Shown here: positions 26,450 to 34,667 of the stretch, piece by piece
Numbering within the stretch: position 1 is the first letter of the stretch
Layout of the letters: every line of letters starts with the position of its first letter
Assembly (NCBI RefSeq): GCF_000166135.1
Contig: NC_014666.1
Coordinates: 8,570,601 to 8,634,600, forward strand
DNA from: Pseudofrankia inefficax
GTDB taxonomy: Bacteria; Actinomycetota; Actinomycetes; Frankiales; Frankiaceae
DNA length: 64,000 bases
Direction of reading: 5' to 3'
Made by a program: the position numbers and the translations under genes
The notes under the pieces: model-generated
Told to the model about the DNA's origin: nothing
Databases searched by the model: none
What the model saw: only the letters and a program-made list of their open reading frames with translations

Positions 26450-27202
26450 TCTACACCCCATCCCGCTGTGCACGGTCTCCTCGCCGACGCGGTGCGCCGC
26501 CCCAGCGCCAGGCACCGGGTCGCCGTGATCAGTTGGATCGGGCACCTGACGGCGGATGCAGCGGTCGATTGCGCGCTCGGCCGGGCGGCCGAACCGAACG
26601 ATCCGCTGTTTGCGGCCCTTGCCTGTCACGAGCAGTTCCCGCGAGACCAGATCCATGTCGGTGTTCGCGGGGTCCTCTTCGTTGTAGCGGATGCCCGCCA
26701 TCTCCGACGCCGGATACCGGTGGCCTTGAAGAGTTCGATAATCGCCGCGTCGCGGCGATCTACGAATGTCGTCCCCTTGCACGTCTTCGCCAGCATCGTC
26801 AATTCTTCGGCGGTGACGACCAGGACGGCCTTCTCCCCAACCTTCGGCAGAGACATCCGCGCCATCGGGCTCGTGACTTCTTCGTCGTCCGCGAGCCACT
26901 TGAAGAACTGCTGGAGCGCGCGGTACTGGTTGTTGGCGTAGCTGTCGCTGTAGTGGTCGAGCAGCCAGGCCATCCAGGTGCGGACGTCGTCAGCCGAGAC
27001 GTCCAACCAGTCGTCACGGCTCTGTATTCGCCAGCAGGTGGCCACCCGCGAACCACGGGGCCGCTTCGACGTAGGTCCGCACGGTCTTCGGGGAGTTGCC
27101 CTCGGCAGCCAGGTGCAGCCAAACGGAAGTGGTCATGGACTGGAACGGGCCAGCGATCAAGATTTTGGCTGCCGTGGCCGAGGCACAACCATGAGAGTTC
27201 AC
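26450..27202 (-). pseudogene. Tyrosine recombinase (phage-type integrase), frameshifted and truncated
   Basis: Three frames together read as one tyrosine recombinase. Part 1 (from 27202) has AAEGNSPKTVRTYVEAAPWFAG, the SAM-like N-terminal domain. Part 2, after a shift near 27030, has VSADDVRTWMAWLLDHYSDS then YANNQYRALQQFFKWLADDE and, near the catalytic Arg, IIELFKATGIR. Part 3, after a shift near 26710, has ASEMAGIRYNEEDPANTDMD and ELLVTGKGRKQRIVRFG. The C-terminal HxxR and Tyr motifs are absent. Inactive, and located beside the tRNA-Phe 3' end. Confidence 0.85.
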
Positions 27203-27273
27203 CTCTGCGCGGACGTCGTGCTACGGGTCCGGCATACCGGCCTAAGCACGTATCCGTAGGTCAGAGGTTATGA

Positions 27274-27317
27274 GTGGGCAGGGGCGGGGTCGAACCGCCG
27301 ACCTTCCGCTTTTCAGG
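27274..27317 (-). repeat. Second copy of the 44-bp tRNA-Phe direct repeat
   Basis: The 3' half of the intact tRNA-Phe, matching 24183-24226 at 41 of 44 positions. This is the expected attachment-site core of the neighbouring element. Confidence 0.85.
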
Positions 27318-27348
27318 CGGACGCTCGTACCGACTGAGCTACCTGCCC
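27275..27348 (-). tRNA. tRNA-Phe (anticodon GAA)
   Basis: Complete cloverleaf on the minus strand. Acceptor GGGCAGG pairs with CCTGCCC; D arm GCTC/GAGC; anticodon stem TCCGC/GCGGA with loop CTGAAAA (GAA at 34-36); T arm GGCGG/CCGCC with TTCGACC loop; discriminator A. CCA is not encoded. Confidence 0.96.
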
Positions 27349-27358
27349 CAGACGACAC

Positions 27359-27390
27359 ATCCGGGCGGCCAGCGAGCTGGCCGCCCGGAT
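27359..27390. terminator. Perfect 15-bp hairpin between two tRNA genes
   Basis: ATCCGGGCGGCCAGC (27359-27373), GA, then its exact complement (27376-27390). It lies between tRNA-Asp and tRNA-Phe. No T-run, so it could be a terminator or a processing signal. Confidence 0.6.
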
Positions 27391-27398
27391 GATGTGCG

Positions 27399-27473
27399 CG
27401 GTCCCGACGGGATTCGAACCCGCGACCTCCGCCTTGACAGGGCGGCGTGAACTCCAGGCTTCACCACGGGACC
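27399..27473 (-). tRNA. tRNA-Asp (anticodon GTC)
   Basis: Complete cloverleaf. Acceptor GGTCCCG pairs with CGGGACC; anticodon loop CTGTCAA gives GTC; T loop TTCGAAT; discriminator G; no encoded CCA. Encoded just upstream of tRNA-Phe on the same strand. Confidence 0.96.
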
Positions 27474-27912
27474 ATGTGTGTTCAGTTTGCGGTCTTACTG
27501 TACTACTTGTCGGTCTACCTGCGGCTGGGACCGCTCGGAGCTCCGACTGGAGCCCTCGACCGACGAGCAGAAGCATACAGGACCCGGGGAGGGTCTAGGA
27601 GACCGCGGTTGCCCACCCTTCGAACCACACCTGGCCGACGTTCGCCGGACGCGTCCCGTTCGCTCAGATCTGACGCTCCGGCCATCCGGTCGAGACACCG
27701 CGGCGACCCGGGGTCGTCGGTCGAGCAGCCCGGTCTGCGAGCACGCCCGGCCTGACGCAGACCTGCCACCAGAGACCTCTCGTCCCAAGACCTGCAAGAT
27801 CGCTGTTTTCGCCCTCGCGTGGCTGTAACTGCGGCGGTTTTGCGACCATGCGAGGGCTAGAACGGCGATCAAGGCGGCGGGCCGACGCGCCGGACCCCCC
27901 TTGACCCCGGCC
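27474..27912. other. Intergenic region between tRNA-Asp and xylA
   Basis: About 440 bp without a gene. It contains the tRNA promoter region, which I could not resolve, and the long imperfect inverted repeat at 27798-27870. Confidence 0.45.
27798..27870. repeat. Imperfect inverted repeat near the xylA 3' end
   Basis: The 21-nt arms 27798-27818 and 27850-27870 match at 18 of 21 positions when one is reverse-complemented, both including CCCTCGC and GATCGC; the loop is 31 nt. This resembles dispersed palindromic elements of Frankia-like genomes, and could also end xylA transcription. Confidence 0.6.
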
Positions 27913-29148
27913 TCAGGCGACGCCGAGGAGGTGCTCCAGGGCCAGCTGGTCGAGGGCCTCGATGTTGACTGCGCGGGTACCCGCGGCGTCGGCGTCGAAG
28001 TTCTCGTAAGCGGCAGGGTCGGCCAGCAGGTCGGCGAGGGTCTCGCCGGGGGCCAGGGTCGGGGTCGAGAGCTCGCCGACGCCGGCCGCTGCCTGGGCCG
28101 CGACGACGCGCGGGTCCGAGCGGAAGGCGGCGGCCTTCTCCTTGAGGATCAGGTAGGTCCGCATGCAGGCTGCCGCCGACACCCAGACGCCGTCGATGTT
28201 CTCCGCTCGCGGGGGCTTGAAGTCGAAGTGGCGGGGACCGTCGTAGCCGGCGCTCTCCAGCAGGTCGACGAGGAAGAACGCGCTCTTGACGTCGGCCGTG
28301 CCGAAGCGCAGGTCCTGGTCGTACTTGAGCCCGTGCTGGCCGTTGAGGTCGATGTGGAAGAGCTTGTCGGCCCACAACGCCTGGGCGTAGCCGTGGACCA
28401 CGTTCAGCCCGGCCATCGTCTCGTGGCCGACCTCCGGGTTCAGTCCGACCATCTCGGGATACTCGAGCTGGTTGATGAACGCCAGGGCGTGGCCGATCGT
28501 GGGCAGCAGGATGTCGCCGCGTGGTTCGTTGGGCTTCGGCTCGAGCGCGAACCTGATGTCGTAGCCCCGGTCGCGGACGTACTGGCAGAGCGTGTCGACG
28601 GCCTCCTTCAGGCGGTCGAGGGCCGCGCGCGGATCCTTGGCCGCATCGCTCTCCGCGCCCTCACGGCCACCCCACGCGACGTAGAGCTTCGCGCCGAACT
28701 CGGCGGCGAGGTCGATGTTGCGCATCGTCTTGCGCAGCGCGAACCGGCGGACGCCGCGATCGTTCGCGGTGAAGGCGCCTTCCTTGAACACCGGGTGGGT
28801 GAACAGGTTCGTGGTCATCATCGGGACGACCAGGCCGGTCTCGTCCAGAGCTGACCGGAACCGCTTGATGCAGCGCTCCCGTTCGGCGTTGTCCGCCGCG
28901 AACGGGATCAGGTCGTCGTCGTGGAAGGTCACGCCGTAGGCGCCGAGCTCGGCGAGCCGGTGCACGCTCTCGACCGGGTCGAGCGGCGGCCGGGTCGCGT
29001 CGCCGAAGGGATCGCGTCCCTGCCAGCCGACGGTCCACAGGCCGAAGCTGAACCGGTCCGCCCGCGTGGGCACCAGATCACCGGACTTCGGCGCACTGGC
29101 TGCCAGATCGCTGGCTGTCAGCGCACCGGTCGTCAGATCACTGGTCAT
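27913..29148 (-). CDS. xylA: Xylose isomerase
   Basis: Converts D-xylose to D-xylulose with two divalent metals. The class-I-like protein has 411 aa. Metal and proton-shuttle residues are visible: FHDDDLIPF (His76), [12 protein letters not shown] (Glu203, Lys205), [13 protein letters not shown] (Glu239, His242) and [17 protein letters not shown]. Residues 1-25 are an unusual Ser/Asp/Leu/Thr/Ala extension made of imperfect repeats not seen in typical xylose isomerases, which start close to [11 protein letters not shown]. The ATG has GAGGTGA five bases upstream. It is divergent from xylB over 367 bp. Confidence 0.97.
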   Translation of the reverse strand: MTSDLTTGALTASDLAASAPKSGDLVPTRADRFSFGLWTVGWQGRDPFGDATRPPLDPVESVHRLAELGAYGVTFHDDDLIPFAADNAERERCIKRFRSALDETGLVVPMMTTNLFTHPVFKEGAFTANDRGVRRFALRKTMRNIDLAAEFGAKLYVAWGGREGAESDAAKDPRAALDRLKEAVDTLCQYVRDRGYDIRFALEPKPNEPRGDILLPTIGHALAFINQLEYPEMVGLNPEVGHETMAGLNVVHGYAQALWADKLFHIDLNGQHGLKYDQDLRFGTADVKSAFFLVDLLESAGYDGPRHFDFKPPRAENIDGVWVSAAACMRTYLILKEKAAAFRSDPRVVAAQAAAGVGELSTPTLAPGETLADLLADPAAYENFDADAAGTRAVNIEALDQLALEHLLGVA

Positions 29149-29515
29149 GGCGTCACCTCGCGGCTAGTTTGGTCTCGCGGCTATTTTGGTGGTGTCTACA
29201 ACAAATAAGCCGGACGGGAGCCACCACGCAACCCCCTGACCGGAGTCGCGGAACCCTCGACGAGAGGGCTATTTGTCGTTCGCCAGGTATAATGCCGACA
29301 CTCTGCGGAACCGCGCCTCGATCGCCCAGGCAGCGTCGCGTAGACATCCCACCGCGCGACCAACGGGCACAGCGCCATCCGCGCGGCCTACCGTCACCGG
29401 TGGTCACGAGAGCCGCCGCGTACGAGGACCACCGTCCGCCAGCGGGTCGTCAGGAGTCGGCGTTCCATACCTCGCCGGCGCGCCTGCCGCGTCGGTCACG
29501 CATCGGGAGCAGGCC
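29149..29515. promoter_or_regulatory. xylA-xylB divergent control region
   Basis: Holds the tandem 17-bp repeat (29157-29190) and a pair of inverted ACAAATA/TATTTGT blocks (29201-29211 and 29267-29276) in an AT-richer section. Both genes must start here, and the ROK protein at 31021-32295 is the likely controller. The ribosome site of xylB (GGGAGCAGGCC) precedes ATG 29516. Confidence 0.55.
29157..29190. repeat. Tandem 17-bp repeat in the xylA leader
   Basis: CTCGCGGCTAKTTTGGT is present twice head-to-tail (29157-29173 and 29174-29190) with one mismatch. It borders the xylA ribosome site. A regulator site or a slipped duplication. Confidence 0.65.
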
Positions 29516-30958
29516 ATGACGCTGGTCGCGGGTATCGACTCATCGACGCAGTCAACGAAGATCGTGATCTGTGATGTGGCCGACGGCTCCATCGTCCGAA
29601 CCGCCGCCGCGTCCCATCCGGACGGCACCGCCGTCGACCCGGAGGCCTGGTGGGGCGCGCTGTGCACGGCCGCCGGCGACGGGCTGCTCGACGGCGTCAC
29701 GGCGATCTCGGTCGCCGGCCAGCAGCACGGCATGGTCGCGCTCGACGACGCGGGCCGGCCGGTCCGCCCGGCGCTGCTCTGGAACGACGTGCGCTCGGCC
29801 GACGACGCCGATGATCTGGTCGCCGAGCTCGGGCCGAACGCGTGGGCAGCGGCCACCGGCAGCGTGCCGACGGCGAGCTTCACCGTCACCAAGCTGCGCT
29901 GGCTCGCCCGCCACGAGCCGGCGAACGCCGCGCGGACGAGGTCCGTGCTGCTCCCGCACGACTGGCTGACCTGGCGGCTGGCCGGCGGCGGACCCGCGCC
30001 GGACGGCCGTCCCGACCTCGCGGCCACGACGGACCGCGGCGATGCCTCCGGCACCGGGTACTGGTCACCGGCGGCTGGCGGGTACCGGCCCGACCTCGTC
30101 GAGCGCGCACTCGGGCATCCGCTGGAGCTCCCCCGCGTCGCCGCCCCCAGCGAGGTCGTCGGGGAGGCGGCCCGGCTGGCCCCGCCAGGGGCGTTGCTGG
30201 CCCCAGGCACGGGCGACAACATGGCCGCCGCGCTCGGCCTCGCGCCGGAGCCCGGCGACGTGGTCGTCTCGCTGGGCACCAGCGGGACGATCTTCGCGAC
30301 CTCCGAGGCGGCGACGCACGACGAGGCCGGGCTGGTCGCCGGCTTCGCCGACGCGACCGGACGGTTCCTCCCGCTGGTCTGCACGCTGAACGCGGCCCGG
30401 GTCCTCGCGACCGTCGCCGACCTGCTCGGGGTCAGCCCGGACGGTTTCGACGCGCTCGCGCTGGCCGCGCGCCCCGGCGCCGGCGGGCTCACGCTGCTGC
30501 CGTTCCTCGACGGGGAACGCACGCCGAACCTTCCCCGGTCGCGCGGGCTGCTGGCGGGGCTCTCGCGGGGCAACTTCTCCCGGGAGAACCTGGCCAGGGC
30601 CGCCGTGGAGGGGGTGCTGTGCGGGCTGGCCGTCGGGGTCGACGCGCTGCGCGAGCACGGCGTCGAGGCCCGCCGTGCGCTGCTGGTGGGCGGGGGCGCC
30701 CGCTCGCGGGCGGTCCGCGAGATCGCCCCAGCGGTGCTCGGGCTACCGGTCGCGCTGCCGGACCCTGGCCGCGAGTGGGTCGCGATCGGCGCGGCCCGGC
30801 AGGCCGCGTGGGCGCTGTCCGGCGCCGCGGCACCGCCGGACTGGCCGGTCGCCGCCGGCCTGGTGGCCGCCGAGCCGGACCCGGCGACCCGGGCCGCGTT
30901 CGCCGACGTCCTGGCCGGCGTCCTGCCGCTGCTGCGGCGCGAGCACGCGGTGGGCTAG
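29516..30958 (+). CDS. xylB: Xylulokinase
   Basis: FGGY-family kinase of 480 aa that phosphorylates D-xylulose to xylulose-5-phosphate. The N-terminus [15 protein letters not shown] holds the phosphate-binding loop; [10 protein letters not shown] carries the substrate motif; LLWNDVRS is typical; [13 protein letters not shown] and [14 protein letters not shown] form the ATP site; [14 protein letters not shown] is the C-terminal ATP-binding element. The longer open frame from 29273 is not used because GGGAGCAGGCC precedes ATG 29516. Converges with the ROK gene. Confidence 0.95.
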   Translation: MTLVAGIDSSTQSTKIVICDVADGSIVRTAAASHPDGTAVDPEAWWGALCTAAGDGLLDGVTAISVAGQQHGMVALDDAGRPVRPALLWNDVRSADDADDLVAELGPNAWAAATGSVPTASFTVTKLRWLARHEPANAARTRSVLLPHDWLTWRLAGGGPAPDGRPDLAATTDRGDASGTGYWSPAAGGYRPDLVERALGHPLELPRVAAPSEVVGEAARLAPPGALLAPGTGDNMAAALGLAPEPGDVVVSLGTSGTIFATSEAATHDEAGLVAGFADATGRFLPLVCTLNAARVLATVADLLGVSPDGFDALALAARPGAGGLTLLPFLDGERTPNLPRSRGLLAGLSRGNFSRENLARAAVEGVLCGLAVGVDALREHGVEARRALLVGGGARSRAVREIAPAVLGLPVALPDPGREWVAIGAARQAAWALSGAAAPPDWPVAAGLVAAEPDPATRAAFADVLAGVLPLLRREHAVG

Positions 30959-30985
30959 GCCGTTCCGTCGTCGTTCGGGCCGGTG

Positions 30986-31014
30986 CTCGCGGCCACCCGC
31001 TGGGCGGCCGCGAG
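30986..31014. terminator. Hairpin between convergent xylB and ROK genes
   Basis: CTCGCGGCC (30986-30994) pairs with GGCCGCGAG (31006-31014), a 9-bp stem with an 11-nt loop in the 62-bp gap between two stops. Suits a bidirectional terminator. Confidence 0.55.
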
Positions 31015-31020
31015 GGGGGC

Positions 31021-32295
31021 TCAGACCTCGACCGTGGTCGCGAGCGTCGCCGCGACCCCGAGTGGGTCGTCCAGCAGGTGGGCGAAGGCCAGCTCGGCGG
31101 CGCCGAACAGGCTGGAGTCGCCGCCGAGCGCGCTCGGGACCAGCGCGACGTGCTCGCGCGAGACGGTCAGCCCGCCCGCGCCCATCCGGCCGACGACGTC
31201 GTGCTCGACCACCTCGAGCAGGTCGCGCAGCTCCCCGCCGAAGATCACCAGCTCGGGGTTGAACAGGTTGACGAGGTTGCCGACGCCGACGGCGAGCCAG
31301 CGGCTGACCTCGTAGAGGGCCAGGCGGGCCCGGGCATCGCCGGCTGACGCCTCGGCGACGACCGCTCGCACGGAACCGCCGTCGCCCGGCTCGTGCCCGG
31401 CCGCGCGCAGGATGGCGTCGGTGCCGATCTCCGTCTCCCAGCAGCCGCGCGCGCCGCAGCGGCAGCGCTGGCCGGTCGGGTTGACGATCATGTGGCCGGC
31501 CTCGCCCGCGTAGCCGCCGTGGCCACGCAGCGGGCGCCCGTTGCAGATGATCCCGGCGCCGAGTCCGACCTGGCCGGACAGGTAGACGATGTCGTCGTGG
31601 CCGCGGGCCACGCCGCGCGCGTGTTCGGCGAGCGCGCCGAGGTCCGCGTCGTTGGCGACCTGCACGGCTGGGCTGCCGACCGGGCCGCCGATCGCCCGGT
31701 CGGGCAGCGCGTCGACGAGGGCGGCGCGCAGCGCGGCGCCGAGCGGCTGCTGCTCCCAGCCGAGGTTGGGCGCGAACCGGACGAAGCCGTCGGCGCTGCG
31801 GACCACCGCGGGGACGGCGACCCCAATTCCGGCACAGTGCGTGAGCGGACCTAGCGCCTCCGCGAGTCTGCGGGCCGTCGCCGCCGTGAGGTCTACCACC
31901 GCTGTGAAGCCGCGCTCACCCGGTGGCAGCGGAACGACCTCCCGTGAAAGCAGTGCGCCACCCAGACCGACCCTCGCGGCGATGATCCGATCGACGCCCA
32001 GGTCGAAGGCGAGAACCTGGTAGCGCTCGGTCTCCGGGACGACCACCAGCGACGGCCTGCCGGCGCCGGAATGGGTGTCCGGCGACTCCTCCCGGACCAG
32101 ACCGGCCGTACTCGCGAGGTCTGCGGCCAGAGCACCGATAGTGCTGCGGTTCAAGCCAGTCTGCGCGGTCAACGTAGCTCGCTGTGTCGGTCCGGCGAGG
32201 TGCACGTAACGCAGCAGCAGGCTCAGGTTGTGCCGACGTAGCTCCTCCTGCTTGATCCCGGCCGGCGATGGGTGCGGTCGGGGAAGACGCATCAC
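31021..32295 (-). CDS. ROK-family transcriptional regulator (XylR-like)
   Basis: A 424-aa repressor-type ROK protein. The N-terminal winged HTH covers about residues 15-75 (GIKQEELRRHNLSLLLRYVHL, then RATLTAQTGLNRSTIGALAADL). The ROK fold follows, with IGVAVPAVV, QVANDADLGALAEH and the zinc motif RCRCGARGCWETEIG, in which Cys-x-Cys-Gly and Gly-Cys ligands are intact. The gene lies between xylAB and xylFGH and is transcribed away from xylF, from a shared 178-bp region. It probably binds xylose and controls both operons; this is inference from position. Confidence 0.9.
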   Translation of the reverse strand: MMRLPRPHPSPAGIKQEELRRHNLSLLLRYVHLAGPTQRATLTAQTGLNRSTIGALAADLASTAGLVREESPDTHSGAGRPSLVVVPETERYQVLAFDLGVDRIIAARVGLGGALLSREVVPLPPGERGFTAVVDLTAATARRLAEALGPLTHCAGIGVAVPAVVRSADGFVRFAPNLGWEQQPLGAALRAALVDALPDRAIGGPVGSPAVQVANDADLGALAEHARGVARGHDDIVYLSGQVGLGAGIICNGRPLRGHGGYAGEAGHMIVNPTGQRCRCGARGCWETEIGTDAILRAAGHEPGDGGSVRAVVAEASAGDARARLALYEVSRWLAVGVGNLVNLFNPELVIFGGELRDLLEVVEHDVVGRMGAGGLTVSREHVALVPSALGGDSSLFGAAELAFAHLLDDPLGVAATLATTVEV

Positions 32296-32365
32296 GTGTC
32301 CAGTCTCCCGGAGCCGACCGCCGCCGGTAAGTCGCGGGCTATGTGCATAGAGTCACCAATTCCTC

Positions 32366-32378
32366 TTGCCTTCGGCAA
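32366..32378. promoter_or_regulatory. Small inverted repeat in the ROK-xylF divergent region
   Basis: TTGCC-TTC-GGCAA in the AT-richer 178-bp gap between the ROK start and xylF, with a TGAATATG tract about 30 bp further. A candidate operator or core-promoter area; evidence is visual only. Confidence 0.35.
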
Positions 32379-32473
32379 TCCCCTTGCGTGACACTGATCA
32401 CATGAATATGTTCTGGCAAACAACTTAGCATCCGCATCCTGGGCTACACCGCCCAAGGGAAGGGGCCACGCAG

Positions 32474-33577
32474 ATGCGCGGGAAGGTTTTACGGTTCGCG
32501 ACGGCGGGAGCATGTGTCGCGCTGACAGTTGCGGCCTGTGGCAGCAGCAGCGGCGGCGGAGGCAGCAGCAACGCCTCCGGCGGCTCGTCGGTGAAGGGCA
32601 AGATCGGCGTCATCCTGCCGGACACCAAGTCCTCGGCTCGGTGGGCGACGGCGGACCAGCCGCTGCTGGAGAAGGCATTCAAGGCCGCGGGCGTTCAGTA
32701 CGACATCCAGAACGCCCAGGGTGACGCCACCCAGATGCAGACGATCGCCGACCAGATGATCACGAACGGTGTCACCGTCCTGATGATCACCAACCTGGAC
32801 TCCGGTTCCGGTAAGGCGATCGAGGACAAGGCCAAGGCGCAGGGCGTCGCGACGATCGACTACGACCGGCTGACGCTGGGCGGTTCCGCTCAGTACTACG
32901 TCAGCTTCGACAACGTCGCGGTCGGCAAGCTGCAGGGCCAGGGCCTGGTTGACTGCCTCAAGGCCTCGGGCGCGCAGAAGCCGATCGTCGCCGAGCTGAA
33001 CGGCTCGCCGACCGACAACAACGCCACGCTGTTCAAGCAGGGCTACGACTCGGTGCTCGACCCGCTGTACAAGGACGGCACCCTGGTCAAGGGTCCGGAT
33101 CAGTCCGTGCCTGACTGGGACAACCAGCAGGGCGGCACGATCTTCGAGCAGATGCTCACCCAGCAGCCGAAGATCGGCGGCGTGCTGACCGCCAACGACG
33201 GTCTCGGTGGCGCGGCGCTCGCGATCCTGGCGAAGAACGGGCTCAACGGGAAGGTCCCGGTCACCGGCCAGGACGCCACCACCCCGGCCCTGCAGAACAT
33301 CCTCGATGGCGACCAGTGCATGACCGTGTACAAGGCCGTCAAGAAGGAGGCCGACGCCGCGTCGGCGCTCGCGATCAGCCTGGTCAAGGGCCAGAAGGGC
33401 GACGCCCCTCAGACGATCCACGACCCGACCGGTAACCGGGACGTGCCGTCGGTGCTGCTGCAGCCGGTCGCCATCACCAAGTCGAACGTGAAGTTCGTGG
33501 TCGACGACGGCTACGTGACCAAGGCTGAGCTCTGCACCGGCAAGTTCGCGGCGCTCTGCACCACCGCCGGCATCTAG
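32474..33577 (+). CDS. xylF: D-xylose ABC transporter substrate-binding lipoprotein
   Basis: A 367-aa ribose/xylose-type periplasmic binding protein. The signal peptide ends in the lipobox VAACGSSSGG near residue 23, followed by a Gly/Ser linker. The body shows GKIGVILPDTKSSARWATAD and TVLMITNLDSGSGKAIEDKA, then IDYDRLTLGG and VLTANDGLGGAALAILAKNGL, the sugar-binding pattern of XylF. It is the first gene of xylFGH; a 27-bp hairpin separates it from xylG, which often favours excess binding protein. Confidence 0.95.
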   Translation: MRGKVLRFATAGACVALTVAACGSSSGGGGSSNASGGSSVKGKIGVILPDTKSSARWATADQPLLEKAFKAAGVQYDIQNAQGDATQMQTIADQMITNGVTVLMITNLDSGSGKAIEDKAKAQGVATIDYDRLTLGGSAQYYVSFDNVAVGKLQGQGLVDCLKASGAQKPIVAELNGSPTDNNATLFKQGYDSVLDPLYKDGTLVKGPDQSVPDWDNQQGGTIFEQMLTQQPKIGGVLTANDGLGGAALAILAKNGLNGKVPVTGQDATTPALQNILDGDQCMTVYKAVKKEADAASALAISLVKGQKGDAPQTIHDPTGNRDVPSVLLQPVAITKSNVKFVVDDGYVTKAELCTGKFAALCTTAGI

Positions 33578-33583
33578 CTCCGG

Positions 33584-33610
33584 GCGATCACGGACACCAT
33601 TCGTGATCGC
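33584..33610 (+). terminator. Hairpin after xylF, probable partial terminator
   Basis: GCGATCACG (33584-33592), nine bases, then CGTGATCGC (33602-33610), a perfect 9-bp stem six bases after the xylF stop. No T-run; probably attenuates or protects xylF mRNA. Confidence 0.55.
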
Positions 33611-33824
33611 ATGGGAACCGTCCGTGGGTGGTAGTTTCGACGCCACCCGCGGGCGGATTCCCACGTCCGGACGGATACGCCAGCCCCTGTTCAGGGGCCG
33701 CCGGTACGCCCATACTGCTGGCGCTACCTGTTGCCTGGATCACATCTATCTATTCGCCTGAGGCGCCATCCATCGCTGACGCGCGCCGACGACCGGCCGT
33801 GCCTTCGTCCGGGCGAGGAGTGAC

Positions 33825-34667
33825 ATGACTGACAATCCACCGCCGGCGGGGACGCCCGTCCTCGAGCTACGCGGCGTGAACAAGAGTTTCGGCCCCGTGC
33901 ACGTCCTGAACGACGTCGACTTCGCGGCCAACGCCGGCGAGGTCACCGCGCTCGTCGGCGACAACGGTGCCGGCAAGTCGACGCTGGTCAAATGCATCGG
34001 CGGTATCCACCCGATCGACTCCGGCACCTATTCCTTCCTTGGGAAGCAGGTCTCGGTCAACCAGCCGAAGGACGCCGGGGCGCTTGGTGTCGAGATCGTC
34101 TACCAGGACCTGGCCCTGTGCGACAACCTCGACATCGTCCAGAACATGTTCCTCGGCCGGGAGCGGCGCGGCCGCTTCCTCGGTCTCGACGAGGCCGCGA
34201 TGGAGAAGCAGGCCGGCGAGACACTCGCCGGGCTGTCGGTCCGGACGGTCACGTCGCTGCGCCAGCGCGTCTCCAGCCTCTCCGGTGGCCAGCGCCAGAC
34301 GGTCGCGATCGCCAAGGCCGTGCTGTGGAACAGCTCCGTGGTCATCCTCGACGAGCCGACCGCCGCCCTGGGCGTCGCGCAGACCGAGCAGGTGCTGCAA
34401 CTGGTCCGCCGGCTCGCCGACAAGGGCCTGGCCGTCGTCCTGATCTCGCACAACATGCGGGACGTGATGGACGTGTCGGACCGGATCTGCGCGCTCTACC
34501 TGGGCCGGGTCGCGGCCGACGTCCGGTCGAAGGACGTCACCGTGGCGGACGTCGTACAGACGATCACGACGGGCAACGCGCCGGGTGCCTCCGCCGCGAA
34601 GACCCTTTCCACGAACGAGGCCCTGGCGGACGCCTCGGCCGGCGCCACCGCGGGAGGAGCGGCATGA
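33825..34667 (+). CDS. xylG: Xylose ABC transporter ATP-binding protein (single-domain)
   Basis: A 280-aa sugar-import ATPase with one nucleotide-binding domain. Motifs: Walker A GDNGAGKSTL near 46, Q-loop VYQDLALCDNL, signature SLSGGQRQTVAIAKAV, Walker B VVILDEPTAALG, H-loop VLISHN. Enterobacterial XylG has two such domains in about 510 residues; this is a half-size form common in actinobacteria. The C-terminal tail is Ala/Ser/Thr-rich. The start has AGGAG upstream, and the stop overlaps the xylH start by 4 bp. Confidence 0.93.
   Translation: MTDNPPPAGTPVLELRGVNKSFGPVHVLNDVDFAANAGEVTALVGDNGAGKSTLVKCIGGIHPIDSGTYSFLGKQVSVNQPKDAGALGVEIVYQDLALCDNLDIVQNMFLGRERRGRFLGLDEAAMEKQAGETLAGLSVRTVTSLRQRVSSLSGGQRQTVAIAKAVLWNSSVVILDEPTAALGVAQTEQVLQLVRRLADKGLAVVLISHNMRDVMDVSDRICALYLGRVAADVRSKDVTVADVVQTITTGNAPGASAAKTLSTNEALADASAGATAGGAA

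Larger units (their letters stand above)
24183..27317. mobile_element. Decayed integrative element at tRNA-Phe
   Basis: A 3.1-kb segment bounded by the 44-bp direct repeats of the tRNA-Phe 3' half. A broken tyrosine recombinase starts 73 bp from the intact tRNA, the classical layout of tRNA-targeting elements. Inside are a DUF397 remnant, a ketopantoate-reductase-like gene and a small conserved-looking protein. No replication or transfer genes remain. The three repeat mismatches and frameshifts indicate age. Confidence 0.7.

Noticed and set aside
26426-27202. Intact integrase
   Set aside because: The family signal is split over three frames and lacks the C-terminal catalytic His-Arg-Tyr region, so it is a pseudogene.
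27474-27797. Small frames downstream of xylA and before tRNA-Asp
   Set aside because: Several overlapping frames on both strands are all Arg/Pro/Ser-rich without family resemblance or a ribosome site.
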